NCBI GenBank assembly: GCA_964019055.1
Contig: OZ025223.1
Span: 3,636,625 to 3,700,624, forward strand
Direction of reading: 5' to 3'
Source: Anthopleura xanthogrammica
Taxonomy: Eukaryota; Cnidaria; Anthozoa; Actiniaria; Actiniidae
Length of the DNA: 64,000 nucleotides
The translations under genes were made by a program, and so were the position numbers. The notes under the pieces are model-generated. The model did not search any database. It was not told the origin of the DNA and worked only from the letters and a program-made list of their open reading frames with translations. Below, in pieces: positions 24,301 to 35,238 of this stretch (the first letter of the stretch is position 1; each line of letters starts with the position of its first letter).

Positions 24301-25601
24301 TATACAAATTCATTATATTATAATTCATAACGATTCATAGCTATACAATTTATACAAAGCAAAAATAGTGCTATATATGTATATTAATTTTTTACAACTT
24401 CTTCGTGTTTTAGAACGATAGGATTTAAGGAACATTTTTCATGCCAAGAAACCTGTTATTCCGACCATTTTAATTCGCTTTGATCACTCTAGAGAGGTGG
24501 GATGATACAATAAGCCAAACCTTTGTTATCCGAGCACCTCCAGTTCAGATAAACCTGGTCGCTAAGTATAGGTTCTCTAATAATTTAACTAAACCTGCAT
24601 TAACCAACCAAGTCAGGAATGGTCGCTATTTCATGTCTGAGCAATCTAAACTCTTATTTCAAAACCGTCACTTTTTTGATCGATCAATGTGGGGTATCGT
24701 TGAGAAATAATAATACAAAACTGCCTCCTACACGTAAGAAAAACACTTTGATATGAACTTCAAAATTGTAAGACTTCATTTCCCATCCACTCTAAATAAC
24801 AAAGATATATTTACTCTATTCTTCAGGAAAATTACATAAATAAATATTGTCTCGTCCTTTAGAAGGACTAATTTAAAGAGTTTGTTGTCCTTTGAGGAAG
24901 ACCATAAATCCGACAGTTTTCCTTGTCAAATATCAGCCATGCCAAGCTGAGTCAATATAATTTCATTTGTCATTGTTCATACCGGTAGTCGTTAGCTGTG
25001 TTTTAATAAAGGTATTGTGCATTCTTGTTTCATCTTAATATATAGAATGTCACATGGGCATGATAATTGAGCTGCTATGAACAAGTCGAGGGAGTGTAAT
25101 AAATATTTGTATGAAAGTACTAAGGGTGCTATACGGTGCCGTGCTGTGATCCCTCTCCTCAGAGTCTGACAGAGAGATGATTTGTCGAGGTTAGTAAGGA
25201 GTGCCCTCTTCATGAGATATCCTGGATACACGTACGGCCATAAACAGCTTGAGGTTTTGTAATGAATATTGGTATGAAAGACTAGGGGAATATTGAGAGT
25301 CGTATCCGGGGACCCTGGGGCGCCTGCTACCTCGTTCACATCTATTGTGGCATGAATGTGTTTGGTAGAGGAGCCGGAGAGAGACAAAATAAATTAATGT
25401 AAAAGAAACTAGTGGACTAGCAGTAATGCGTTTTGTTGGCTGTCTAACCATAGGTCTTAGACTGGATCTCAGCCTTCCTCTATAGCAAAACCACAGGCAT
25501 CCCAAACTAACGTTTTTCGTCTGTCGGTATCTGTTTCACATGATGTCATTCTCGACAAAGAGCATGTGACGTGTACATTATTCGACAAATGGTTCACGTG
25601 A

Positions 25602-26052
25602 CTACTGCATGATACAATTATTCCCGACATCCTCTGCGTACTGATCAGAGACGAACGTTCTTAATGCATCTATCTCATGTTGTATTTCTTGAATTTTACG
25701 AATCTTGCTTTTCAAACCTGACAAGTCATCACGCAGTTCTTCAAATTCATCATCCGCTAATGATGGTCCTGATTCAACAAAAATATAAGGATAAGAATAA
25801 GTATGCAAGATTAAAACTAAAAAGCCATCTTGTTTCGTCATCACCAAAATTCTGTGACGTCATCACCAGCATGTTGTGACGTGAAAGGGCATCATGTCTA
25901 CAAAATGCCCACAAGAAAACAATAAACAGGAGTACCTTGGAAGATAAAGAAGGAGCAGAATGATGGTTCACTTACTTGACGTTCAGGTGCTCATGTTTAG
26001 ATGTTTCTATCTTGTTCTGGAGTTCAGATATCAGCTTCTCTTTATCTGATAA
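25602..26052 (-). pseudogene. CEP85 fragment: exon 8 joined next to last exon
   Basis: Two complete exon copies with intact splice sites. 25976-26052 encodes LSDKEKLISELQNKIETSKH then EHLNVK (copy of 46175-46251). 25602-25768 encodes the CEP85 C-terminus, ending IDALRTFVSDQYAEDVGNNC then IMQ and stop (copy of 42841-43007). The nine or ten exons between them in the parent gene are missing. The first exon ends in phase 2 and the second needs phase 1, so splicing them together would not keep the frame. There is no upstream CEP85 part, so this is a duplicated remnant. Confidence 0.85.
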
Positions 26053-26195
26053 CTGTTGCGGATAAAAAAACACATAAGTTAGGGTGAAGTTATCATAATA
26101 TCCTCTATGTATTTCATAAGGAAAGGAATAAATGAAAGAATGAATGGATAAATAGGCAAAAAATGGATGGATTGATGAATTAATCAGAGTAACTC

Positions 26196-27640
26196 GATGT
26201 GCTCTCTTTGACTATTCTCAGCGGTCTCACTGTGGCGAATATATGAGAACCATTAGCATATCCTATCACATTATACTTCCAACCTTCAAACGGCCAGGAC
26301 GTGTCTCCTTTGTTCTCAAGTCTAGCCTACTGAGGCTACGCAACGATTTTGAATTCAGAAAACTTCATATGGGCAAGTATAGTAGTACGGTGTTTGGCTA
26401 ATTAACCTAAGCAAGGTCTGTGTAACGATAATTTTATTTCTATTTATTGCGGATCCTTTATTGCCGTCTTTAGGCATGCATACTTCGTCTTGTTATACGC
26501 GTGTTTGCTTGCTTTAAATCAGTTCTGTCGTGGTTCTTATTCAAAGATTAGCGTAGAGCTTGAATTATCTTGTTTGGTAGTAGTTTTATGTCTTGCTTTG
26601 AAGACAGTAGCTCTATGGGATTTCCTTATTTATTTTGTAGTAGAATTTTGCTCTAGCTGCTTTACAAACGCGTAGCTTGTAAAATTTTCTGTTTCGTAGC
26701 GGCACTGTTTTTCCATGTAAAATATTTTTTCTGTTCTCCTAAAAATCTTTCTCCATCAGTCTTGTGTTTGTCATGAGATATTTGGCTCAGCCGCATTTTA
26801 CTCATGGCTTTTGTATGTATTATTTTGGTTTTTCGTTATATTTATGTACACTCCATTATTCTGGCCTCGTCGTTAAAATCTTTCGCCAGGATTTTGTTTT
26901 GTCATGAGATATTTGGCTCAGCATTTTACTCATGGCTTGAATAGACCTTTTCAGCTTCGTTGTTTGTTGTGCCCATTTCAGACCATGTGATGCCACTCTT
27001 GGGAGCTGATTCTTTCATGTGTTAATATTTTAACAAAAGAACATTTCTCAAGTGAATGTCATGTGGTCTGAAATGGGCAATTTGCATATGAAGCTAAAAA
27101 GGTCTATTGGTTTTTATCCATGCAAATTTTCATTCTGTGATTTTATGCACGTGCACTATGCTATTTTGGCCCAAATCTTTTGTATGTCTTTGTTTGTCAC
27201 TAGACATCAGTGATATTTAGCTCAGTGTTATTCGTGGCTCTGGTTTTGCGTGCGCCATTTTTGTTTTAGTTTTCAGTATTCGCTTGCATTCCGCGCTTCT
27301 GGCCTCGTCAATCTCTTTTTTTATGGCCAGTTTTTGTTTATCATGAGATGTTTGGCTTAGCTTTACTTATGGCGTTTTTTGCGCATTCCATCTTTTGGTC
27401 GATCTTTTGTTTTATTCACGTGCACTCTGCTGTTCTTGCTTTGTTAACATCTTTTGTTTTGCTAGTGCTTGTTTGTCTCATATAGTTTTCTTGATTTTGT
27501 ATATGATTTTTGTTTTTGCAATTGTTTGTCCTTACAGCTGTGCACGTGAGTCATGCAGGTTATTTACTAATGCGTTGGAGTGATTTGTTTATTTTACCGC
27601 ACTAATTTGTTCGGAAGAATGTGAGTTTAGTGCTGTGTTG
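26196..27640. repeat. Degenerate tandem repeat, unit about 130-140 bp
   Basis: Words such as TTTGTCATGAGATATTTGGC (26767, 26900, 27338) and TTCTGGCCTCGTC (26857, 27288) recur at irregular multiples of about 133 bp, with a MITE inserted at 26942-27112. Open frames here are T-rich and show no family resemblance. It looks like an old, eroded satellite. Confidence 0.55.
26942..27112. mobile_element. MITE, family M1
   Basis: TAGACCTTTTCAGCTTCGTT at the left and its inverse ending GAAGCTAAAAAGGTCTA at the right. GCCCATTTCAGACCATGTGA is mirrored by CATGTGGTCTGAAATGGGC. Confidence 0.85.
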
Positions 27641-28155
27641 CCTCTTTTCCCCTCCCGATCTAGGATGACAGTTTTGAAATGGGAGCCTTATTCCCTGTCG
27701 GTCTTCGTACGTGCGCTCAAAGCTGTCATCCCTGAGCCACGTTTTGCCTCATTTTCTTTGTGGTGATTATTTTCTTTCTAAGTCTAAATGGTTTTGCTGC
27801 ATCTCATTGTGTGCGGTTAGATTTATAGCTTCTCTTGAAGTGGGCCAGGGGATGATAGCCAGTAAGGTATATGCTGTATGGCCGAGTATTTCATATATGA
27901 GTACAGTGAGAAAGATGAGAATAGAATACTACGTGAGTTTTGTGTTGTCATTGTCACAATTTAGGAACTCGTACCCAGCCCCTCTCGACTTGAAATCCGG
28001 CAATATTATAAGAAATTGTATGGCGATCCTTAAAAACCTTTTTTCCCTCCACTGTTAAGAAAGACTGGCTTAATCGGGATTCTAACCCGGCAGGGTGATA
28101 GAGGTCATTACTTTTTACTGCAAAAAAACGCCATTTTATACGTGAAGTCCAGGGT
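27641..28155. other. Intergenic, no gene seen
   Basis: No supported exon or clear repeat. The 115-residue frame starting at 27711 lacks family features. Confidence 0.4.
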
Positions 28156-28159
28156 CGGC

Positions 28160-28440
28160 ACCGGGTGGGGGGGGGGGGGGGGGGTACTTCGGGTCGTTTC
28201 ATACGGGGATGCTCCGCCCGGACTCTCGACCCCTTACCCTTTGATATACCAAATTTCAGCAAAAAAAGTACCCCTTTTATACACTTTTTTTTGCCTGAAA
28301 AGGTACCCCTTTCATATACTTTTGAAGAAAAGCTACCCCTTTTTATACCAAAATTCACAAATTCCCACCCCTTTTCTATACCTGCGGCCTCAAAAACGTA
28401 CCCCTTTCGGGCGGAGCATCCAGCTACACACAGCTGTAAT
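28160..28440. mobile_element. MITE-like element with TACCCCTTT-rich interior
   Basis: GGATGCTCCGCCCG near 28206 and its inverse CGGGCGGAGCATCC at 28408 define inverted ends. Between them TACCCCTTT-type words recur about every 30 bp. A 20-base G run is adjacent on the left. Frames across it on both strands are by-products. Confidence 0.65.
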
Positions 28441-29036
28441 CGTTGGTCAATGATCGAGTCAAATGACTCACATCCCTCCCGGTAGGTTTTTGATTTTGTA
28501 ATCGTTTCCAGGCCCATCCTCACGTCCAACGGCTGTTCTGTACCCTTGACTTCACGGATAAAAATTATGACGTTTTTTGCATTCGTTTCGGCGAACGTTG
28601 GGAGAGCTCAATACCGTGAGCTGGCTCGAAGAAATTGGCATGGATTGATTGCTTAACAACCCCTTCATGGCTCTGCGAAATAATTTTATCATTTCAATTG
28701 TTTTTCGTGGAAAAAAAGGCGTCTGAAGTGGCCGGGATTGGAAGTGATTTTGGTTCTAGAGTGTCCAACCTTTCTATTTTATATTAAGGGAAGGGTAAGT
28801 TATGAAAAACTCGTTACAGACATCACGAAGGACACACGAACACACCCTAATGTAAGAAATGGAAGTTTTATTAAAGTATTTGTTTCAAAAATATTGTATT
28901 CAAAAACCGAGCTTGGGCTACCTGTGGGATGACTCAACAAAAATATGACACTGTTGCAAATAACTAAAGCTTTTAGAACTACTTTTGGTAAAAAGAACTA
29001 CAGTAGTATTGCAAGAGTATATACAGCTAGCTATTT

Positions 29037-29320
29037 CAAAAAACGTTGAATACTGAATACTGCATAGTGAATATTGCATTCCAAGACCAAAGGGCATTTT
29101 TGGTCATGTAACATCGTCTAAAGTAAAATTAACAATAATTATTTATTTTATTTTTAGTGCATTTCATCCGAATCAATATACTAGCTACATATAGAGAGCA
29201 AATCGCTGTATATTTACTTTTTATTTCAAATTAATGAGACCCACAGTGCCCTTTGGTCTTGGAATGCACTATTCAGTATGCAGTATGCAGTATTCAGTAT
29301 GCAGTATTCAACGTTTTTTG
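29037..29320. mobile_element. MITE with TIR AAAAAACGTTGAATACTG
   Basis: Left arm AACGTTGAATACTGAATACT then TGCATTCCAAGACCAAAGGG. Right arm CCCTTTGGTCTTGGAATGCA then GTATTCAACGTTTTTT. The right arm has extra 14-bp CAGTATGCAGTATT-type repeats. Confidence 0.8.
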
Positions 29321-29536
29321 AATATATACTGCATATATTTTCGAAGCAAATTGAGAACTAGTGTATTAAGAGTCCGTGTAAAACGCGAGAAAAAAAACTT
29401 GAAAACCGACGAAGGATGCGATACATAAATCGACCTGGCGTCCCTGGCGTTTGTTTACATTTCCCATTTTTAGCCTCGCTTCAGTGCCACGTGCCCGCGC
29501 GGAGCCTCTGTTTTACATTCAGTCTATGATACTTAC

Positions 29537-29873
29537 CAGCATATACACACATGAAAACCACAATAAGATACTTGTAAACATTGACGCAAAATGCACCCAG
29601 ATTACGATTGTCCGCGTTGAAACTACACTCTGTTTTCCCCACACAAAATTTTTCTACATTTGGCTTAACGTTGTTTTCTCCGCAGTCTTTTATTATTTGA
29701 CGTTCTGAGGTCGGTGGACAGATATTCTTTTTGGACAAAACGCGACCGTATTTCGCTGATAAAATTTTGACATTCAGGGATCTGTGTGGACAAGAGATAT
29801 GCATGATATGGTCCTCACACGCCTGGAGGGGCTTTCATGGAGTTGGCTCCCACCACTGTTCGGCTCCGAGCAT
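29537..29873 (-). pseudogene. Lectin exon u0, frameshifted
   Basis: Copy of the SUEL lectin exon with both splice sites (AG before GCTCGGAGCC, and GTAAGT after TATGCTG). Between GTGGGAGCCAACTCC and TGTGAGGACCA it has one extra base relative to every other copy, so the frame hits TGA right where ACED should begin. The rest of the domain (from MHISCPHRSLNVK) is intact. It also has a 12-base extension at its donor end. No tail exon follows it. It is the array copy farthest from the signal-peptide exon. Confidence 0.75.
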
Positions 29874-30601
29874 CTGAAGAAAGAAAACAGTTTTAACGTG
29901 AATAAAATATATTGAATACTCTGCGATTTAAGCAAAGTTAACATTAACTATGATTGAAGTCAGCTTGAGGTCCAGGCTTCATCAGTTTCGACTTCTTTCT
30001 GCTCTGTTTACCTTAAGCTTTAAATACCCGTAATGATTAAGGAGCACTGATGGTTTGAGTGGGTAAAGGGCGTACCTTCGAGTGCTTTATACATGAGTCC
30101 TTCACTCGGGAGAATTGGGCAACCACTCCCCGTTATTTGGTTGAAGTAAAACTTTTACTAATAAGTTGCCTTTGCCTTTGCGCATGCGTCGAAAACCGCG
30201 CAAAAAGACCAGCCGCTCGGTAAACACTTGTTTCCATAGCCCAAGATGCTTTTCGAGAGAGGACTGGAATCTAACTCGGTGCTGCCATATAAAGCGCGCG
30301 AAAATAACAGTTACAAACATGTGAGGTCTAGATGTCAATTTTTTTGTCAATTTTTTGTCAAATGCCTCGCTTTGGCATGGGTGTGGTCGTGGGCGGTTCC
30401 GCACATCAAAACGAGGCCAATGAGGCAGAGCTACTGTGATTTACAATTCAAAACCGTCTTTAAATCGCTTTGTATATATTTGTCCATATTAATCTAAGCT
30501 ACTGTTGTACCCGACTTGTATATGCTCTTCTATCGTCTTGCTATATATTTACTAATATGTTCAATCTATCGCGAGTTTATGTCACCCTGAAGATATATGC
30601 A

Positions 30602-31124
30602 TCAAATGCTACGAACACCAGCAGAGACCGCAAACTTACAGATACTGTGAAGACCGCTGGACAAGGTTGTTAGCATGGGTGTGGTCGTGGGCGGTTCCTT
30701 AGCGAGTGGCTTGACAACTGTTGACAAATAGTACAAAATAATGACGTCATAGCTCGATAATGATGATCACGTGACCTGCCATATATGGTATACTTACCAC
30801 ACATGAAAACCACAATAAGATACTTGTGAACATTGACGCAAAATGCACCCAGATTACGATTGTCCACGTTGAAACTACACTCTGTTTTCCCCACACAAAA
30901 TTTTTCTACATTCGGCTTAACGTTGTTTTCCCCGCAGTCTTTTATTATTTGACGTTCTGAGGTCGCTGGACAGATATTCTTTTTGGACAAAAGGCGACCG
31001 TATTTCGCTGATAGAATTTTGACACTCAGGGATCTGTGTGGACAAGAGATTTGCATGATATGGTCCTCACACGCTTGCAGGGCTGTCACGGAGTTGGCTC
31101 CCACCACTGTTCGGCTCCGAGCAT
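30602..31124 (-). CDS. Lectin cassette u1: SUEL exon plus short tail exon
   Basis: Lectin exon 30798-31124 (327 bp, phase 1-1) encodes a full SUEL domain with the KKNICPATSERQ loop, like locus A. Tail exon 30602-30717 encodes VVKPLAKEPPTTTPMLTTLS then SGLHSICKFAVSAGVRSI and stop. It lacks most of the stalk and, because of a 2-nt deletion, lacks the hydrophobic end. The cassette has no signal-peptide exon of its own; it could be reached by splicing from the exon at 37743-37824. Whether it is used is unknown. Confidence 0.65.
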
Positions 31125-31164
31125 CTGAAGAAGGAAAACAGTTTTAACGTGAATAAAATATATT

Positions 31165-31469
31165 ATAAAATAACTTTGATATAACGCGCGCTCTGATTGG
31201 TCAAAAAGCCATGTTTTATGAGAGCATAATACATGCTCACGTCATTTTCTCTCTCTCTCGAAAAGTTAGTTATTTTATAAAAGCAATAAAAAACAGTTTT
31301 CCGTGTATTATACTCTGATAAAGACACTTGGGATATGTTGAACACTTGAGTAGCTGGAAACCACTCCGCTACGCGTCGTGGTTTCCTACGCTTCTCTCGT
31401 GTTCTCTCCACATCCCGCGTGTCTTTATCAGAGTATAATACACGGAAAACTGTTTTTTATTCCTTAATT
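31165..31469. mobile_element. Transposon in cassette u1, also in u2 and u3
   Basis: A 305-bp insertion absent from u0 and from locus A at the same place (u0 reads AAAATATATTGAATACTCTG across the empty site). It starts ATAAAATAACTTTGATATAA and ends TTCCTTAATT. Inside it AAAACAGTTTTCCGTGTATT with TATACTCTGATAAAGACAC is mirrored. Equivalent insertions are at about 32718-33022 and 34271-34575. It shares CGCGCGCTCTGATTGGTCAA with the insertion at 37900. Confidence 0.85.
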
Positions 31470-32157
31470 GAATACTCTGCGATTTAAGCAAAGTTAACAT
31501 TAACTATGATTGAAGTCAGCTTGAGGTCCAGGCTTCGTCAGTTTTGACTTCTTTCTGCTCTGTTTACCTTAAGCTTTAAATACCCGTAATGATTAAGGAG
31601 CACTGATGGTTTGAGTGGGTAAAGGGCGTACCTTCGAGTGCTTTATACATGAGTCCTTCACTCGGGAGAATTGGGCAACCACTCCCCGTTATTTGGTTGA
31701 AGTAAAACTTTTACTAATAAGTTGCCTTTGCCTTTGCGCATGCGTCGAAAACCGCGCAAAAAGACCAGCCGCTCGGTAAACACTTGTTTCCATAGCCCAA
31801 GATGCTTTTCGAGAGAGGACTGGAATCTAACTCGGTGCTGCCATATAAAGCGCGCGAAAATAACAGTTACAAACATGTGAGGTCTAGATGTCAATTTTTT
31901 TGTCAATTTTTTGTCAAATGCCTCGCTTTGGCATGGGTGTGGTCGTGGGCGGTTCCGCACATCAAAACGAGGCCAATGAGGCAGAGCTACTGTGATTTAC
32001 AATTCAAAACCGTCTTTAAATCGCTTTGTATATATTTGTCCATATTAATCTAAACTACTGTTGTACCCGACTTGTATATGCTCTTCTATCGTCTTGCTAT
32101 ATATTTACTAATATGTTCAATCTATCGCGAGTTTATGTCACCCTGAAGATATATGCA

Positions 32158-32677
32158 TCAAATGCTACGAACACCAGCAGAGACCGCAAACTTACAGATA
32201 CTGTGAAGACCGCTGGACAAGGTTGTTAGCATGGGTGTGGTCGTGGGCGGTTCCTTAGCGAGTGGCTTGACAACTGTTGACAAATAGTACAAAATAATGA
32301 CGTCATAGCTCGATAATGATGATCACGTGACCTGCCATATATGGTATACTTACCACACATGAAAACCACAATAAGATACTTGTGAACATTGACGCAAAAT
32401 GCACCCAGATTACGATTGTCCACGTTGAAACTACACTCTGTTTTCCCCACACAAAATTTTTCTACATTCGGCTTAACGTTCTTTTCCCCGCAGTCTTTTA
32501 TTATTTGACGTTCTGTGGTCGGTGAACAATAAATCTTGGACAAAAGGCGACCGTATTTCGCTGATAGAATTTTGACACTCAGGGATCTGTCTGGACAAGA
32601 GATATGCATGATATGGTCCTCACACGCTTGCAGGGCTGTCACGGAGTTGGCTCCCACCACTGTTCGGCTCCGAGCAT
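32158..32677 (-). CDS. Lectin cassette u2: SUEL exon plus short tail exon
   Basis: Lectin exon 32354-32677 (324 bp, phase 1-1) and tail exon 32158-32273, as in u1. The loop before the fourth cysteine differs: YGRLLSKIYCSPTTERQ, one codon shorter than in u1 and locus A. The tail exon has the same 2-nt deletion as u1, ending AGVRSI. Eight cysteines are kept. Confidence 0.65.
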
Positions 32678-33710
32678 CTGAAGAAGGAAAACAGTTTTAA
32701 CGTGAATAAAATATATTATAAAATAACTTTGATATTACGCGCGCTCTGATTGGTCAAAAAGCCATGTTTTATGAGAGCATAATACATGCTCACGTCATTT
32801 TCTCTCTCTCTCGAAAAGTTAGTTATTTTATAAAAGCAATAAAAAACAGTTTTCCGTGTATTATACTCTGATAAAGACACTTGGGATATGTTGAATACTT
32901 GAGTAGCTGGAAACCACTCCGCTACGCGTCGTGGTTTCCTACGCTTCTCTCGTGTTCTCTCCACATCCCGCGTGTCTTTATCAGAGTATAATACACGGAA
33001 AACTGTTTTTTATTCCTTAATTGAATACTCTGCGATTTAAGCAAAGTTAACATTAACTATGATTGAAGTCAGCTTGAGGTCCAGGCTTCGTCAGTTTTGA
33101 CTTCTTTCTGCTCTGTTTACCTTAAGCTTTAAATACCCGTAATGATTAAGGAGCACTGATGGTTTGAGTGGGTAAAGGGCGTACCTTCGAGTGCTTTATA
33201 CATGAGTCCCTCACTCGGGAGAATTGGGCAACCACTCCCCGTTATTTGGTTGAAGTAAAACTTTTGCTAATAAGTTGCCTTTGCCTTTGCGCATGCGTCG
33301 AAAACCGCGCAAAAAGACCAGCCGCTCGGTAAACACTTGTTTCCATAGCCCAAGATGCTTTTCGAGAGAGGACTGGAATCTAACTCGGTGCTGCCATATA
33401 AAGCGCGCGAAAATAACAGTTACAAACATGTGAGGTCTAGATGTCAATTTTTTTGTCAATTTTTTGTCAAATGCCTCGCTTTGGCATGGGTGTGGTCGTG
33501 GGCGGTTCCGCACATCAAAACGAGGCCAATGAGGCAGAGCTACTGTGATTTACAATTCAAAACCGTCTTTAAATCGCTTTGTATATATTTGTCCATATTA
33601 ATCTAAACTACTGTTGTACCCGACTTGTATATGCTCTTCTATCGTCTTGCTATATATTTACTAATATGTTCAATCTATCGCGAGTTTATGTCACCCTGAA
33701 GATATATGCA

Positions 33711-34230
33711 TCAAATGCTACGAACACCAGCAGAGACCGCAAACTTACAGATACTGTGAAGACCGCTGGACAAGGTTGTTAGCATGGGTGTGGTCGTGGG
33801 CGGTTCCTTAGCGAGTGGCTTGACAACTGTTGACAAATAGTACAAAATAATGACGTCATAGCTCGATAATGATGATCACGTGACCTGCCATATATGGTAT
33901 ACTTACCACACATGAAAACCACAATAAGATACTTGTGAACATTGACGCAAAATGCACCCAGATTACGATTGTCCACGTTGAAACTACACTCTGTTTTCCC
34001 CACACAAAATTTTTCTACATTCGGCTTAACGTTCTTTTCCCCGCAGTCTTTTATTATTTGACGTTCTGTGGTCGGTGAACAATAAATCTTGGACAAAAGG
34101 CGACCGTATTTCGCTGATAGAATTTTGACACTCAGGGATCTGTCTGGACAAGAGATATGCATGATATGGTCCTCACACGCTTGCAGGGCTGTCACGGAGT
34201 TGGCTCCCACCACTGTTCGGCTCCGAGCAT
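33711..34230 (-). CDS. Lectin cassette u3: SUEL exon plus short tail exon
   Basis: Lectin exon 33907-34230 and tail exon 33711-33826. As far as I can read, the encoded protein is identical to that of u2 (KIYCSPTTERQ loop, tail ending AGVRSI). It is a very recent duplicate or product of gene conversion. Confidence 0.65.
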
Positions 34231-35238
34231 CTGAAGAAGGAAAACAGTTTTAACGTGAATAAAATATATTATAAAATAACTTTGATATTACGCGCGCTCT
34301 GATTGGTCAAAAAGCCATGTTTTATGAGAGCATAATACATGCTCACGTCATTTTCTCTCTCTCTCGAAAAGTTAGTTATTTTATAAAAGCAATAAAAAAC
34401 AGTTTTCCGTGTATTATACTCTGATAAAGACACTTGGGATATGTTGAATACTTGAGTAGCTGGAAACCACTCCGCTACGCGTCGTGGTTTCCTACGCTTC
34501 TCTCGTGTTCTCTCCACATCCCGCGTGTCTTTATCAGAGTATAATACACGGAAAACTGTTTTTTATTCCTTAATTGAATACTCTGCGATTTAAGCAAAGT
34601 TAACATTAACTATGATTGAAGTCAGCTTGAGGTCCAGGCTTCGTCAGTTTTGACTTCTTTCTGCTCTGTTTACCTTAAGCTTTAAATACCCGTAATGATT
34701 AAGGAGCACTGATGGTTTGAGTGGGTAAAGGGCGTACCTTCGAGTGCTTTATACATGAGTCCCTCACTCGGGAGAATTGGGCAACCACTCCCCGTTATTT
34801 GGTTGAAGTAAAACTTTTGCTAATAAGTTGCCTTTGCCTTTGCGCATGCGTCGAAAACCGCGCAAAAAGACCAGCCGCTCGGTAAACACTTGTTTCCATA
34901 GCCCAAGATGCTTTTCGAGAGAGGACTGGAATCTAACTCGGTGCTGCCATATAAAGCGCGCGAAAATAACAGTTACAAACATGTGAGGTCTAGATGTCAA
35001 TTTTTTTGTCAATTTTTTATCAAATGCCTCGCTTTGGCATGGGTGTGGTCGTGGGCGGTTCCGCACATCAAAACGAGGCCAATGAGGCAGAGCTACTGTG
35101 ATTTACAATTCAAAACCGTCTTTAAATCGCTTTGTATATATTTGTCCATATTAATCTAAGCTACTGTTGTACCTGACCTGTCTATGCTCTTCTATCGTCT
35201 TGCTACATATTTACTAATATGTTCAAACTATCGCGAGT

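Larger units (their letters stand above)
19464..26195. repeat. Segmental duplication, copy A
   Basis: Nearly colinear with 35812-43160 (copy B), starting at CGCGCTG(A/T)GGTAC and running through the signal-peptide exon, long non-coding DNA and the last CEP85 exon. Differences are scattered substitutions plus a few indels. Copy B has extra insertions at about 35937-36190, 37900-38375 and 42305-42480. The last 270 bp of copy A (about 25925-26195) match 46150-46390 and not 43.2 kb, so copy A carries an internal deletion relative to CEP85. Confidence 0.9.

Noticed and set aside
24480..24710. 76-residue frame present in both copies (also 41552-41782)
   Set aside because: Retained only because the whole segment is duplicated. 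Most differences between copies change amino acids, as expected for non-coding DNA.
24992..25505. Overlapping frames downstream of the CEP85 fragment
   Set aside because: Two frames overlap each other in the same DNA and the region corresponds to the CEP85 3' flank, which also changed length by tandem duplication in copy B.
30102..30404. 100-residue minus-strand frame repeated in each cassette
   Set aside because: It spans the orphan stalk fragment and intron DNA in a shifted frame. Near identity between copies reflects recent amplification and not selection.
31163..31411. 82-residue minus-strand frame repeated in each cassette
   Set aside because: It lies within the hairpin transposon inserted in the cassettes, with no known domain.
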